This document shows, one piece after another, positions 1-7,776 of a stretch of 24,825 nucleotides of DNA. Source of the stretch: Euryarchaeota archaeon UBA486 (GTDB lineage: Archaea > Thermoplasmatota > Poseidoniia > Poseidoniales > Poseidoniaceae). The stretch spans positions 1 to 24,825 of the forward strand of contig DAET01000010.1 of the NCBI GenBank assembly GCA_002497765.1, in the 5' to 3' direction. Position numbers and translations under genes: made by a program. Numbering within the stretch: the first letter of the stretch is position 1; every line of letters starts with the position of its first letter. The notes beneath the pieces were generated by a model. That model had not been told where the DNA came from. It made no database searches and saw only the letters and a list, made by a program, of their open reading frames with translations.

Positions 1-7
1 AGCATGC

Positions 8-1723
8 ATGAGCGACGAACCACGTTTCGCAAAAGGCGACCTCAACGGCGTCATGGCGGCGTACCCGCACGTAGCGGAATGGGTTCGCGACTTTGAGATG
101 CGCTACGGTTCTCGTCCCATCTATTACGGGCCACTTGACCGCGACGCGAAGAAACAACGACCGCTCAACCTCATCTACGTCACCCGTGAACCCATCTTCG
201 TCCATATTTACGAGCCCCCGGCCGATGACGACGGCGGTGGAACCATCCTCTGGTTCGGCCTCGAGCCGCAACTCACGGAGGAAGAGGAAAACATTCGACG
301 TGAGCTCGTGGAGACCCTGCTTCAGGAAGCCCCCACCGCACCTTCGTTCACGACCGACAACGAATTTGAGAACATCCTTCAACAAATGATTGAACGCTAC
401 ACCATCCTTGACAGCGAGGCCCGCAACCTGGTCCGTCGTCAAGGGCGCATGTGGGAACTCATCGGCATGGACGACAAACGTTTGACCGTGACCCAAGCCC
501 AGCGAGAACGGCTGACCTACGTCGTGATTCGTGATTTGATTCGAAACGGACCGCTGGAGCCGCTGCTGTCCGACGAAATGCTGGAAGATATTCACTCGGT
601 CGGGCTGAAACACATTCACATGGACCACAAGGTGTTCGGCATGGTCACGTCCAACATTCGGTTCCGTGAGCGGGAATTGCTCTCTCGCTATTTGCGTGCC
701 ATGTCGGAACGTATCGGTCGACCGGTGTCGGACAACAAACCCATCATTGACGGTGTGTTGCTCGACGGTTCCCGTATCAACATCATCTTCTCCGACGACG
801 TCTCCATGTTGGGGCCCTCGTTCACCATCCGTAAATTCGCCGAGGAAACCATCTCGGTCATTCAACTCATCAAATGGGGGACGATGTCGGCGCAGCAAGC
901 GGCTTACATCTGGATCTGCCTCGAATACGGCATGTCGGTTTTGGTGTCGGGAGAAACCGCATCGGGGAAAACCACGACGCTCAATGCCATTCTCCCGTTC
1001 ATTGACCACAACGTGAAGATTTACTCCGCAGAAGACACGCCTGAGGTGAAGGTGCGCCACAAGATTTGGCAGCGCCTGGTCACCCGTGACGCCAAGAACG
1101 AGGATTCCCGTGTCGAGATGTTCGACCTGCTCAAAGCCGCTTTGCGTAGCCGTCCACGCTACATCATCATCGGTGAAATCCGTGGTGTGGAAGGTGCGAC
1201 CGCCTTCCAAGCCATGCAAACGGGCCACCCGGTCATCGCCACGTTCCACGCATCGTCCATCGTCAAGATGATTCAGCGTTTCACAGGTGACCCGATCAAC
1301 GTCCCGATTCGTTTCTTCGACAACCTCAATTTCGCCATTTTCCAAGAAGTGGTGGAGGCGCCGGGTGGCGGCATTGCCCGACGTATCACCGGTATTGACG
1401 AAGTCATCGGCTACAACAAGCACAGCGACGGTGTGCTGACGCGTGGCATGTTTGAATGGGACCCGGTCAAGGACAAGCATTACTTCCGCGGTATGTTCCA
1501 GTCGCACCTGCTTGAAAACAAGATTGCGGCCATGGCAGGTTTTGCCAACAAGCGTGACATCTACGACGAAATGCTTCGTCGAGCAGATGCCATCCAGCGC
1601 ATGGCCGACCGTGATTTGACCCACTACGATGACGTGTTCGATCTTCTCGGTTTGTACTACTCCAACGGTTGGGACCACTTTAGCCGAGCCATCGACACCT
1701 GGGTCGGGGTCAACCACAACTGA
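8..1723 (+). CDS. Type II/IV secretion system or type IV pilus ATPase (ArlI/VirB11-like)
   Basis: This is a 571-residue hexameric secretion-type ATPase, expected to work at the cytoplasmic face and power assembly of archaeal type IV pilus-like filaments or a related secretion machine. Visible motifs are the Walker A loop GETASGKT at residues 315-322, an Asp-box-like IYSAEDTPEV at about 338-347, the Walker B-like IIIGEIRG at about 386-393, and the His box TGHPVIATFHA at about 405-415. The first 150 residues are an acidic N-terminal domain before the conserved N-terminal ATPase region. The start at base 8 lies at the window edge, so an upstream start cannot be excluded. The partner membrane gene follows after 12 bases and surely belongs to the same operon. 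No pilin, ArlH or other archaellum gene is visible, so archaellum, pilus or secretion roles cannot be separated here. Confidence 0.93.
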   Translation: MSDEPRFAKGDLNGVMAAYPHVAEWVRDFEMRYGSRPIYYGPLDRDAKKQRPLNLIYVTREPIFVHIYEPPADDDGGGTILWFGLEPQLTEEEENIRRELVETLLQEAPTAPSFTTDNEFENILQQMIERYTILDSEARNLVRRQGRMWELIGMDDKRLTVTQAQRERLTYVVIRDLIRNGPLEPLLSDEMLEDIHSVGLKHIHMDHKVFGMVTSNIRFRERELLSRYLRAMSERIGRPVSDNKPIIDGVLLDGSRINIIFSDDVSMLGPSFTIRKFAEETISVIQLIKWGTMSAQQAAYIWICLEYGMSVLVSGETASGKTTTLNAILPFIDHNVKIYSAEDTPEVKVRHKIWQRLVTRDAKNEDSRVEMFDLLKAALRSRPRYIIIGEIRGVEGATAFQAMQTGHPVIATFHASSIVKMIQRFTGDPINVPIRFFDNLNFAIFQEVVEAPGGGIARRITGIDEVIGYNKHSDGVLTRGMFEWDPVKDKHYFRGMFQSHLLENKIAAMAGFANKRDIYDEMLRRADAIQRMADRDLTHYDDVFDLLGLYYSNGWDHFSRAIDTWVGVNHN

Positions 1724-1735
1724 GGATGATGAGAC

Positions 1736-3538
1736 ATGGAGCGCATGCCAATTTGGCAAATTGCCCTTCGTCGTCTGGAGATGCCGGTCCCCAGGTTTCT
1801 CGCGCTGTATGTCGCTCCCATCGTAGCAGTGACCTTTCTTCTGGCGATGGTGATCGTCTTCCTGACCGGTGGATTGGCGGAGGGGGCCTTGTTCGCTGGC
1901 TTCACAGGGGTCCTCTTCGTCATCATGCTGTCGGCCATGTCGGCCCTTGCGGCGGTGGCCTTTCCCGTTCTCGATGTCCAGCGTTCAGCCACGCTCATCG
2001 AAGAAGAGATGCACATGTTCATCACGCGCATGGGCATTTTGTCCATCGGTGAAGTGGGTGCACAGTCCATTTTTGACATTCTCAAGCAAATGCGGGATTA
2101 CGGTGAATTGGCCTCTGAGGTCAAGCGCATCGAAACCTTGGTCGACAAGTGGAACACATCGCTCCCAGAGGCCGCTCGAATCGTCGCTCACCAAAGCCCG
2201 AGCCCGCTGTGGTCGGATTTTCTCGACCGGATGGCCTTCTCCATCGAGGCCGGCCAACCCATTGACGAATTCATGCGCTCGGAACAAGAAACCATCGCCG
2301 AGCAGTACAACACGCTCTACGACACTCGGTTGGAATCGGTTGACACGCTCAAAGAAATCTACGTCTCACTCAACACGGCCGGCCTGTTTGGTTTGGTCAT
2401 CGCTGGTATCCACTTGGTGCTGTTTGAGGTTGGCGGGGCCAACGACACGCCCATCGAGGTGGCGAGTCGGCTGCGCTTCCTTTTGCTCGCTTCTTTGGTG
2501 TTCGTTTTCATTCAATTGGCCGCTGTGTTCGCCTTCCGGGCCACGATTCCCAAGGATGCAACCTTTGCACGGGACGAGATGGAAACGCCGTTCCGGATCA
2601 ACTTTCGCCGCTCGCTCCTGCTCTCAGGGGTCATCGCTGCGGGCTTGGTCGTGTTGTCCACCCTGACGCTGATTTGGACATGGGACATCATCACTTCGGA
2701 ATGGGACAAGTACGGTTTGCTGTTCATTGCGCTTCCCTTTTCTCCCCTGCTCATTCCTGCGTTCATGGTTCGTCGTGAAGAAACTCAGATTCAACGTCGT
2801 GATGACACCTATCCTGACTTCATTCGTGCACTCGGTGGAACGGCCCAGGCGCGTTCAGCCGAACCCTCGGCGACCATCAAGGCCCTCCGGGGCATTGATT
2901 TCGGTATGCTTGACAATTCCATCGATCGCTTGGAAAAGCGCCTCTCCACCCGCATTGACTCCGACCGTGCATGGGATTACTTCACCGCCGACACCAACTC
3001 GGCGGTCATTTCTCGTTACACCCGTATCTACATCGAGGGTTCGCAATCCTCTGGCCAACCTGCTGAGACCGCTGAAATGGTCTCAAGGAGTGTCGGAAAC
3101 CTGCTTTCGTTGCGCAACCGCCGTGCCCTTTCGGCCAACACGATGTGGGGCGTGGCCCTCGGTCTGCTGATTTCCAGTGTGGCCTCGCTCAACGTCACCA
3201 CCTCCATCGTGCTCCAACTCGGTGAAGCCATCGCTGGCGTGGCCTCCGGTTTGGTCGACACCGATGTGGGTGCGCTCTCTGAATTTTCAGGCGGCATCGC
3301 GCTTCCAGTGATGGAAGATGCGTCTTCGGTTGAGGACAACATTCGGATGTTCAAGATCATCATCTCCTTGCTCATCCTGATGCAGGTGGTCACCGTTTCA
3401 TCCATCGCTACACGGCTTCGAGGTGGAACGCGAACGAGTGCCGTGGGCCAAATGATTCAACTGACATGGGTCGCCGGGCTGGCCTCGCTGTTCACTGCCA
3501 TCGTCCTCGACCAAGCGAGCAGCATCTTCAGTGTCTGA
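1736..3538 (+). CDS. Type II/IV secretion system membrane platform protein (ArlJ/TadC/GspF family)
   Basis: This 600-residue polytopic protein is the expected inner-membrane platform for the ATPase encoded just upstream. Hydrophobic helices are seen at about residues 20-45 and 50-75, a pair at about 215-265, a further pair at about 285-345, and C-terminal helices at about 475-500, 540-560 and 575-597. Two cytoplasmic helical segments, at about 95-210 and 355-460, have the spacing of duplicated T2SSF domains. The second contains an ATIKALRGIDFG-like stretch of the kind seen in archaeal TadC/ArlJ proteins. The ATG lies 12 bases after the ATPase stop. The pairing of ATPase and platform protein is the main functional evidence; sequence similarity across this family is low, so the exact subfamily is not assigned. 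Confidence 0.88.
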   Translation: MERMPIWQIALRRLEMPVPRFLALYVAPIVAVTFLLAMVIVFLTGGLAEGALFAGFTGVLFVIMLSAMSALAAVAFPVLDVQRSATLIEEEMHMFITRMGILSIGEVGAQSIFDILKQMRDYGELASEVKRIETLVDKWNTSLPEAARIVAHQSPSPLWSDFLDRMAFSIEAGQPIDEFMRSEQETIAEQYNTLYDTRLESVDTLKEIYVSLNTAGLFGLVIAGIHLVLFEVGGANDTPIEVASRLRFLLLASLVFVFIQLAAVFAFRATIPKDATFARDEMETPFRINFRRSLLLSGVIAAGLVVLSTLTLIWTWDIITSEWDKYGLLFIALPFSPLLIPAFMVRREETQIQRRDDTYPDFIRALGGTAQARSAEPSATIKALRGIDFGMLDNSIDRLEKRLSTRIDSDRAWDYFTADTNSAVISRYTRIYIEGSQSSGQPAETAEMVSRSVGNLLSLRNRRALSANTMWGVALGLLISSVASLNVTTSIVLQLGEAIAGVASGLVDTDVGALSEFSGGIALPVMEDASSVEDNIRMFKIIISLLILMQVVTVSSIATRLRGGTRTSAVGQMIQLTWVAGLASLFTAIVLDQASSIFSV

Positions 3539-3579
3539 GGCTCGGGAACATTCATACTCCCGCTGGCAAAATCAGAACC

Positions 3580-4011
3580 ATGCAAGCCCCCCTCCCGCCT
3601 CCTCCAGCCGCCGCCTCACCCTATCAGCCACCGGCCGCCGCCATGGCCAAGGGGAGCATGTACACGTTCCAGAAGTGGCTGATGATCGGCATGATCATGC
3701 TCGTGATTTCGGCCACCTTCGCTCAGTTCCCACTGGACTCATCGGTACCAAACGCCGCAGACTACGACCTGCTCGACGAGAAAGAGGCCCAGCAATACCT
3801 CGATGACATCGACAGTTTTGAGGGACAAGTGGCGCTCTTTGCGGCTGTTTCGGCCATTCTTCAGACCGGTGCCATCGTTCTGCTCGGCTACGCCTTTTTC
3901 CGTGAATCGCAGGAAGACGCCGACCAGCACGTCGCCGTTCGCATCACGATGATGCTGGCCGGTGTGGTCATGATCACCAGCATTGTGGGACGCGGCTTCT
4001 CGCTCTTCTGA
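3580..4011 (+). CDS. Small membrane protein with a proline-rich N-terminus
   Basis: This is a predicted protein of 143 residues that I do not recognise. The first 25 residues are rich in Pro and Ala, followed by three hydrophobic segments at about 30-50, 84-110 and 120-140. An acidic loop with DEKEAQQYLDDIDSFEG lies between the first two. The ATG at 3580 was preferred over an in-frame upstream start at 3466 because the latter overlaps the preceding gene by 73 bases and adds a non-hydrophobic, Arg/His-rich stretch typical of an out-of-frame reading. It follows the platform protein by 41 bases on the same strand, so it may be cotranscribed with the secretion genes. A link to that machine is only inferred from position. 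It ends three bases before the convergent nth stop. Confidence 0.75.
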   Translation: MQAPLPPPPAAASPYQPPAAAMAKGSMYTFQKWLMIGMIMLVISATFAQFPLDSSVPNAADYDLLDEKEAQQYLDDIDSFEGQVALFAAVSAILQTGAIVLLGYAFFRESQEDADQHVAVRITMMLAGVVMITSIVGRGFSLF

Positions 4012-4014
4012 GCC

Positions 4015-4665
4015 TCAGCGCTTCATTTCCTCTCGGATTCGCTTCTTGGTCGCCGTCCACGAACAGATGGGGCAGGTTGTCAAGTCGTGGTAGCGAGCCG
4101 GGCAGTATTCGCGCCCAAAAAAGATGATTTGCAAGTGGAGGTCGTTCCATTTTTCACGAGGAAACACCGCTTTGAGGTCCTTCTCGGTCTTTTCCACCGT
4201 GGTCCCGTTGGACAGACCCCAGCGGGCTGCAAGCCGATGGATGTGGGTGTCAACGGGAAACGCCGGGACGTCAAAGGCCTGGGCCATGACCACCGAGGCT
4301 GTTTTGTGGCCCACGCCTGGAAGCGCTTCAAGGGCCTCAAACGAGGCGGGGACTTCACCGCCGTGTCGTTCAACCAGCATCTCTGAAAGTCGCTTGATGT
4401 TCTTCGCCTTCGTGGGTGCGAGGCCGACCTGTCGGATGTCGGCCAGGATGGTCTCAACCTCCAGCTCAGCCATGGCGGCCGCCGAACTGGCTTTGGCGAA
4501 CAGGGCTGGCGTCACCTCGTTGACCTTGAGGTCGGTGGTCTGGGCACTCATGAGGACAGCGACCAGCAACTCAAAGGCGTTGGAGTGGTCCAGAGGAATC
4601 GGAATGACCGGGTAAAGTTCCTCCAACTGCCCGGCGATGATGTCGGCCTTGTCCTGGCGCTTCAC
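4015..4665 (-). CDS. nth: Endonuclease III (DNA glycosylase/AP lyase)
   Basis: This 216-residue base-excision repair enzyme removes oxidised pyrimidines and cleaves at abasic sites. It aligns by eye with bacterial Nth along its length: FELLVAVLMSAQTTD near residues 31-45, the helix-hairpin-helix LPGVGHKTA at 115-123 with catalytic Lys121, and PVDTHIHR at 137-144 with catalytic Asp139. The C-terminal Fe-S loop is unusual. Cys188, Cys198 and Cys201 are present, but the usual C-x6-C-x2-C-x5-C spacing and the fourth Cys are absent. The GTG at 4665 gives the N-terminus that best matches Nth. An alternative GTG at 4677 overlaps the upstream stop as GTGA and would add four residues. It is the last gene of a minus-strand group after polX and a small membrane gene. 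Confidence 0.9.
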   Translation of the reverse strand: MKRQDKADIIAGQLEELYPVIPIPLDHSNAFELLVAVLMSAQTTDLKVNEVTPALFAKASSAAAMAELEVETILADIRQVGLAPTKAKNIKRLSEMLVERHGGEVPASFEALEALPGVGHKTASVVMAQAFDVPAFPVDTHIHRLAARWGLSNGTTVEKTEKDLKAVFPREKWNDLHLQIIFFGREYCPARYHDLTTCPICSWTATKKRIREEMKR

Positions 4666-4673
4666 GACACCAC

Positions 4674-4883
4674 TCACCCTTCGTAGGTTGCGCTGTACTC
4701 CTCGCCTGTTTGCCAGCCGAAGAACAGCCCCATCACGATGGAGATGAACGGAATGCCGTTGCAAATCAGCGTCTCCCACGGCTCGCTTTCCGGCTTGCCC
4801 GAGATGTACCAAACGATCAAGGCGAGCAGCAAACCGGGGAAGATCATCATGCTGCCCATGATGATGGTTCGAAGGGTGCGCAT
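4674..4883 (-). CDS. Small two-helix membrane protein in the polX-nth operon
   Basis: This 69-residue protein has two hydrophobic segments, at about residues 7-27 and 45-60, separated by a polar loop KPESEPWETL and followed by an acidic tail. I do not recognise the family. The ATG at 4883 is chosen; another in-frame ATG eight codons later would cut into the first helix. It lies 43 bases after the polX stop, and its own stop overlaps or nearly touches the nth start, so all three genes are probably cotranscribed. Why a tiny membrane protein sits between two DNA repair enzymes is not evident, and its role may be unrelated to repair. Confidence 0.72.
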   Translation of the reverse strand: MRTLRTIIMGSMMIFPGLLLALIVWYISGKPESEPWETLICNGIPFISIVMGLFFGWQTGEEYSATYEG

Positions 4884-4926
4884 GGCGTGAGGACAGGGCC
4901 GGGAGTCAAGAAGGTGTGCTTTGCCT

Positions 4927-6867
4927 TCACAGCGTCATGCGTTGGGCCAGTTCCTCTCCAGTGAGTGAATTGAGGGTGTCAACCGGCTCAATCCAACCCT
5001 TGCGAGCCGTCATTACGCCGTAAGCGATGTCGCTGAGGCCTCGAACGGAGTGCGCATCGGGGTTGATGGCCACGGGAACACCGAGACCCTTAGCGTGCTT
5101 GCACAGGCGCCAGTCGAGGTCGAGCCGGTAGGGGCTCGCATTGAGTTCGATGGCCTTGAGTCGCCCCTCCTCGTTGTGTTCTGCCATGTGTTCAAGCACG
5201 GCAAACAAGTCCACTTCGTAGCCTTCACGTCCCTGGAGGATGCGTCCGGTGGGGTGGCCCAGCACGGTGGTGGCAGGGTGGTCAATGACCCGCATGAGTT
5301 CCTCGGTGTTCTCCAACTCGTCCCGCCCTCGCCATTTGGTCATGGCGTGAACGCTGGCCACCACGTAATCCAGTTCAGACAACACGTCGTCGGGGTGGTC
5401 CAAGTTGCCGCCTTCCAAAATGTCGGATTCCACGCCGTGGAAGAGACGGAAGTCCGTGCCTTCTTCCGCCCATGCAGCGTTGTAGGCCTTGATGGTACGA
5501 CCCTGCTCGAGCAGGTCGTCCGCACTTGCTCCGTTAGCAATTTTGAGCGTGGGGGAGTGGTCAGCAATCCCGAGCCAGTTCCATCCCATCTTGCGAGCCG
5601 TGTCCGCCATGACCTCCAAACTTGCTTCGCCGTCCGAGAGCGTGGTGTGATTGTGGAGGGCGCCCTTGATGTGGCTGGTTTCAATGAGGTGTGGGAGCGT
5701 GCCGTCCTGAGCCGCCTGCACTTCGCCCATGTCCTCACGGAGTTCCGGCGGAACGTACGCCAGGTTGAGGTGAGCGTAGATGGCGGCTTCGTCCACGGCT
5801 TCGAGGGAGTAGGCTGCTGCCTCCATGCCCTTGAGTTCCCCGGCTTTGGCCTCGGGAATCAACCCAAACTCGTTGAGGCGCAATCCCCGGTCAATGGCGC
5901 GCTGACGCATGGCGATGTTGTGTTCCTTGCTGCCGGTGAAGTACGCCAGCGTGAAAGGTTCAACGTGCCGTGGAACAAGACGGACCTGAGCGTCGATGGT
6001 ACCGCCGGCTTCCAATTGTTCGTAATCGTCACCGCCGATGGCGTCCAAGACATTGGCGTCAATATGGCCAACCGTGAACGAGTCATCGAAGATGGTCGTG
6101 TCGAGGATGAGGCTGATCTTCGAATCTCCGGCTCCTTTGACGTCGGCGATGCCGGGCAAGTTGAGGATGGCGTTGGCCACCGATTCATGGTCGGCTTCGT
6201 CCACCGCCACCACGACGTCAAGGTCGCCAATGGTGTCCTTTCGCCGTCGTGCACTGCCGGCGAGGGTGGCCCGGTGAACGCCGTCAAGGGCTGCAATTTT
6301 GCGCTGAAAGGCCTCGCCATAGCGCAAACCGATGTCCAGACGGCGGCGGGCCCTGAATCTCGAGAGCAGTTCGATGCCGTCCAGCATGCGCTGTTGTGAT
6401 TTGGCCCCGAACCCTTTCATGGGTGCGATTTGGTTGTTGAGAGCGGCTTCTTTGAGGCTGGCCACGGAATCGACACCGAGTTCGTCAGCCATGAGCTTGA
6501 TGCGCTTTGGGCCCAAACCCGGGATGCCAAGCATTTCGATGAGACCCGGGGGCGTGCTCGTGTGCAGGTCCACCCAATCATCGGGCCAGCGCCCCTCGGA
6601 AATGGCCTGGGTGAGGGCGCTACCAAGTCCCTTTCCAATGCCTTTCATGTTGAAAATTTCACCGCTCGCCACCAGTTCACCCAGGTCTTCGGTCAAACTC
6701 CCGAGCATGCGGCTGGCGTTTTGATAGGAGCGAACCCGAAAGACGTTGGCACCTTGCAGTTCGAGCAGCACCGCCACCTGATGGAGCACATTCGCCACTT
6801 GATTGCGAGAGAAAAACGGCGGCCCGTTAGGGCGCGGTTTGGGAAGAGCAAAACTGCCGCCTGCCAT
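4927..6867 (-). CDS. polX: Family X DNA polymerase with C-terminal PHP phosphoesterase domain
   Basis: This 646-residue protein combines a gap-filling DNA polymerase with a PHP metal-dependent nuclease/phosphoesterase, as in bacterial and archaeal PolX. Helix-hairpin-helix segments appear at about residues 73-83 (MKGIGKGLGSA) and 113-123 (LGIPGLGPKRI). The nucleotidyltransferase signature is GSARRRKDTIGDLDVVV at 204-220 with Asp215 and Asp217, a likely third carboxylate at Asp292, and FTGSKEHN at 310-317. The PHP domain spans about 400-612, with LHNHTTLSDG (404-413), IADHSP (434-439), FHGVESDI (476-483), VASVHA (503-508), GHPTGR (537-542) and NPDAHS (602-607). An extra stretch of about 30 residues sits inside the palm (about 257-290). 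It is the first gene of a minus-strand group ending with nth, which suggests base-excision repair. Confidence 0.94.
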   Translation of the reverse strand: MAGGSFALPKPRPNGPPFFSRNQVANVLHQVAVLLELQGANVFRVRSYQNASRMLGSLTEDLGELVASGEIFNMKGIGKGLGSALTQAISEGRWPDDWVDLHTSTPPGLIEMLGIPGLGPKRIKLMADELGVDSVASLKEAALNNQIAPMKGFGAKSQQRMLDGIELLSRFRARRRLDIGLRYGEAFQRKIAALDGVHRATLAGSARRRKDTIGDLDVVVAVDEADHESVANAILNLPGIADVKGAGDSKISLILDTTIFDDSFTVGHIDANVLDAIGGDDYEQLEAGGTIDAQVRLVPRHVEPFTLAYFTGSKEHNIAMRQRAIDRGLRLNEFGLIPEAKAGELKGMEAAAYSLEAVDEAAIYAHLNLAYVPPELREDMGEVQAAQDGTLPHLIETSHIKGALHNHTTLSDGEASLEVMADTARKMGWNWLGIADHSPTLKIANGASADDLLEQGRTIKAYNAAWAEEGTDFRLFHGVESDILEGGNLDHPDDVLSELDYVVASVHAMTKWRGRDELENTEELMRVIDHPATTVLGHPTGRILQGREGYEVDLFAVLEHMAEHNEEGRLKAIELNASPYRLDLDWRLCKHAKGLGVPVAINPDAHSVRGLSDIAYGVMTARKGWIEPVDTLNSLTGEELAQRMTL

Positions 6868-6946
6868 GTTTTGGAGAGACGCGGGACCCTACACAAAGGT
6901 TCGCTCGGGCCCCCATGTTCAAGAATGCGGGCGGGTTGGAGGGAGC

Positions 6947-7276
6947 ATGGTGGATGCCCTGGCGGTTGAACTGCTCGCTGAGGTGCTGTGCGCTTCCTCG
7001 GCCGTTCTGTTCACCTTCATCGCCACCTTTTCTCGTTCGCCCAGGGCGGAAGCCGTGGTTCAGAACATCATTTTCTTCCTGCTCATCGCTGCAGCCGTCG
7101 TCCTTTGGTTCCTGCCGAGCGTGGGTGGGGAACTGTGGGGCTCGGACTACATCCCGCGTCCGCTGGCGCTGTTCTGCATCATCCTCGCCATTTCGGCTCG
7201 AATGAACATCAAGGGCGAGAACGTCTCGTTCGGTGCCAACCCTCACAGCATCGGTCGGATGCGAGAAGAAGAGTGA
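6947..7276 (+). CDS. Small membrane protein, three hydrophobic segments
   Basis: This is a predicted 109-residue protein of unknown family. Hydrophobic stretches are at about residues 4-24 (overlapping a Ser/Cys-rich part), 37-55 and 68-84, followed by a polar tail with NIKGENVSFGANPHS and a charged end. The ATG at 6947 is preceded by a purine-rich GGAGGGAGC that could be a ribosome-binding site, so I prefer it over the longer in-frame start at 6803, which would overlap the divergent polX start. The gene ends directly against the convergent stop of the NifU-like gene. No function can be assigned. Confidence 0.7.
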   Translation: MVDALAVELLAEVLCASSAVLFTFIATFSRSPRAEAVVQNIIFFLLIAAAVVLWFLPSVGGELWGSDYIPRPLALFCIILAISARMNIKGENVSFGANPHSIGRMREEE

Positions 7277-7618
7277 TCAAACGATTTCGCCCTGGGGCTC
7301 GTCCGTTCCGTTAGGCGTTGCCTCGCCGTCTGCTTCGGCCGCTTCCTTTGCCATCTTTTGGTCAATGAATGTGCGCATGTACTCGGGAAGTTCTCCGTTG
7401 ACGAAGATGACATCGTTGACGTGGTCGAGCTTCTTCAGTGAGTAGTATATCTGCATGGCTGTCATGGGCGTGGATGAACAACCGTTGCATCCTCCGTCGA
7501 GGGAGAGCATGATGTTGCCGTCAGCTGTGTCAATGACGTTGACCACGCCATCGTGGGCATCCAAGACCTCCTGAACGGGTCCGATCTCAGCGAGGATTTC
7601 CTCGGCTGTGATGCTCAT
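7277..7618 (-). CDS. NifU C-terminal domain Fe-S protein (Nfu family)
   Basis: This 113-residue protein is mostly one NifU C-terminal-like domain, a scaffold or carrier for iron-sulfur clusters. The diagnostic segment is GGCNGCSSTPMT, with the CxxC pair at Cys44 and Cys47, preceded by the strand NIMLSLDG. The C-terminus (about 90-113) is an acidic, low-complexity extension. The ATG at 7618 gives the domain-proximal start. A GAGGAGG sequence lies 17 bases upstream of it, so a GTG at 7624 with 11-base spacing is a reasonable alternative. The gene is divergent from the pyrophosphatase. Fe-S enzymes nearby (nth) might be clients, but that is not shown. Confidence 0.85.
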   Translation of the reverse strand: MSITAEEILAEIGPVQEVLDAHDGVVNVIDTADGNIMLSLDGGCNGCSSTPMTAMQIYYSLKKLDHVNDVIFVNGELPEYMRTFIDQKMAKEAAEADGEATPNGTDEPQGEIV

Positions 7619-7733
7619 GACCACGACCAGCGGTTCCTCCTCTTTGAACGATTGCCCCGAAGAAGTCCTTCTTTGACGGTGCGTGAGAGGGGCCACCAAA
7701 ACCGCAACAGAGGGTCATTTTTGGTGGGAACGG

Positions 7734-7743
7734 CTTATGAAGG
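7734..7743 (+). promoter_or_regulatory. TATA-like box upstream of the membrane pyrophosphatase
   Basis: The sequence CTTATGAAGG lies about 39 bases ahead of the chosen hppA ATG. Archaeal TATA boxes usually sit 25-30 bases before transcription start, so transcription would begin near 7764. That gives a short leader of about 13 bases containing AGGTGAT, a candidate ribosome-binding site. The core TTATGAA recurs ahead of the tRNA-Glu and the ABC ATPase. This is a prediction by eye. Confidence 0.5.
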
Positions 7744-7776
7744 GTTCCCAAGTGGCCGGAGCAACAGGTGATATTG

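Noticed and set aside
3466..3579. N-terminal extension of the Pro-rich small membrane protein
   Set aside because: It overlaps the end of the platform gene and gives an Arg/His-rich sequence unlike the rest. The ATG at 3580 is more natural.
5050..6399. A 449-codon open frame on the plus strand across polX
   Set aside because: The polX reading has all polymerase and PHP motifs. The antisense frame has no motif and no start context.
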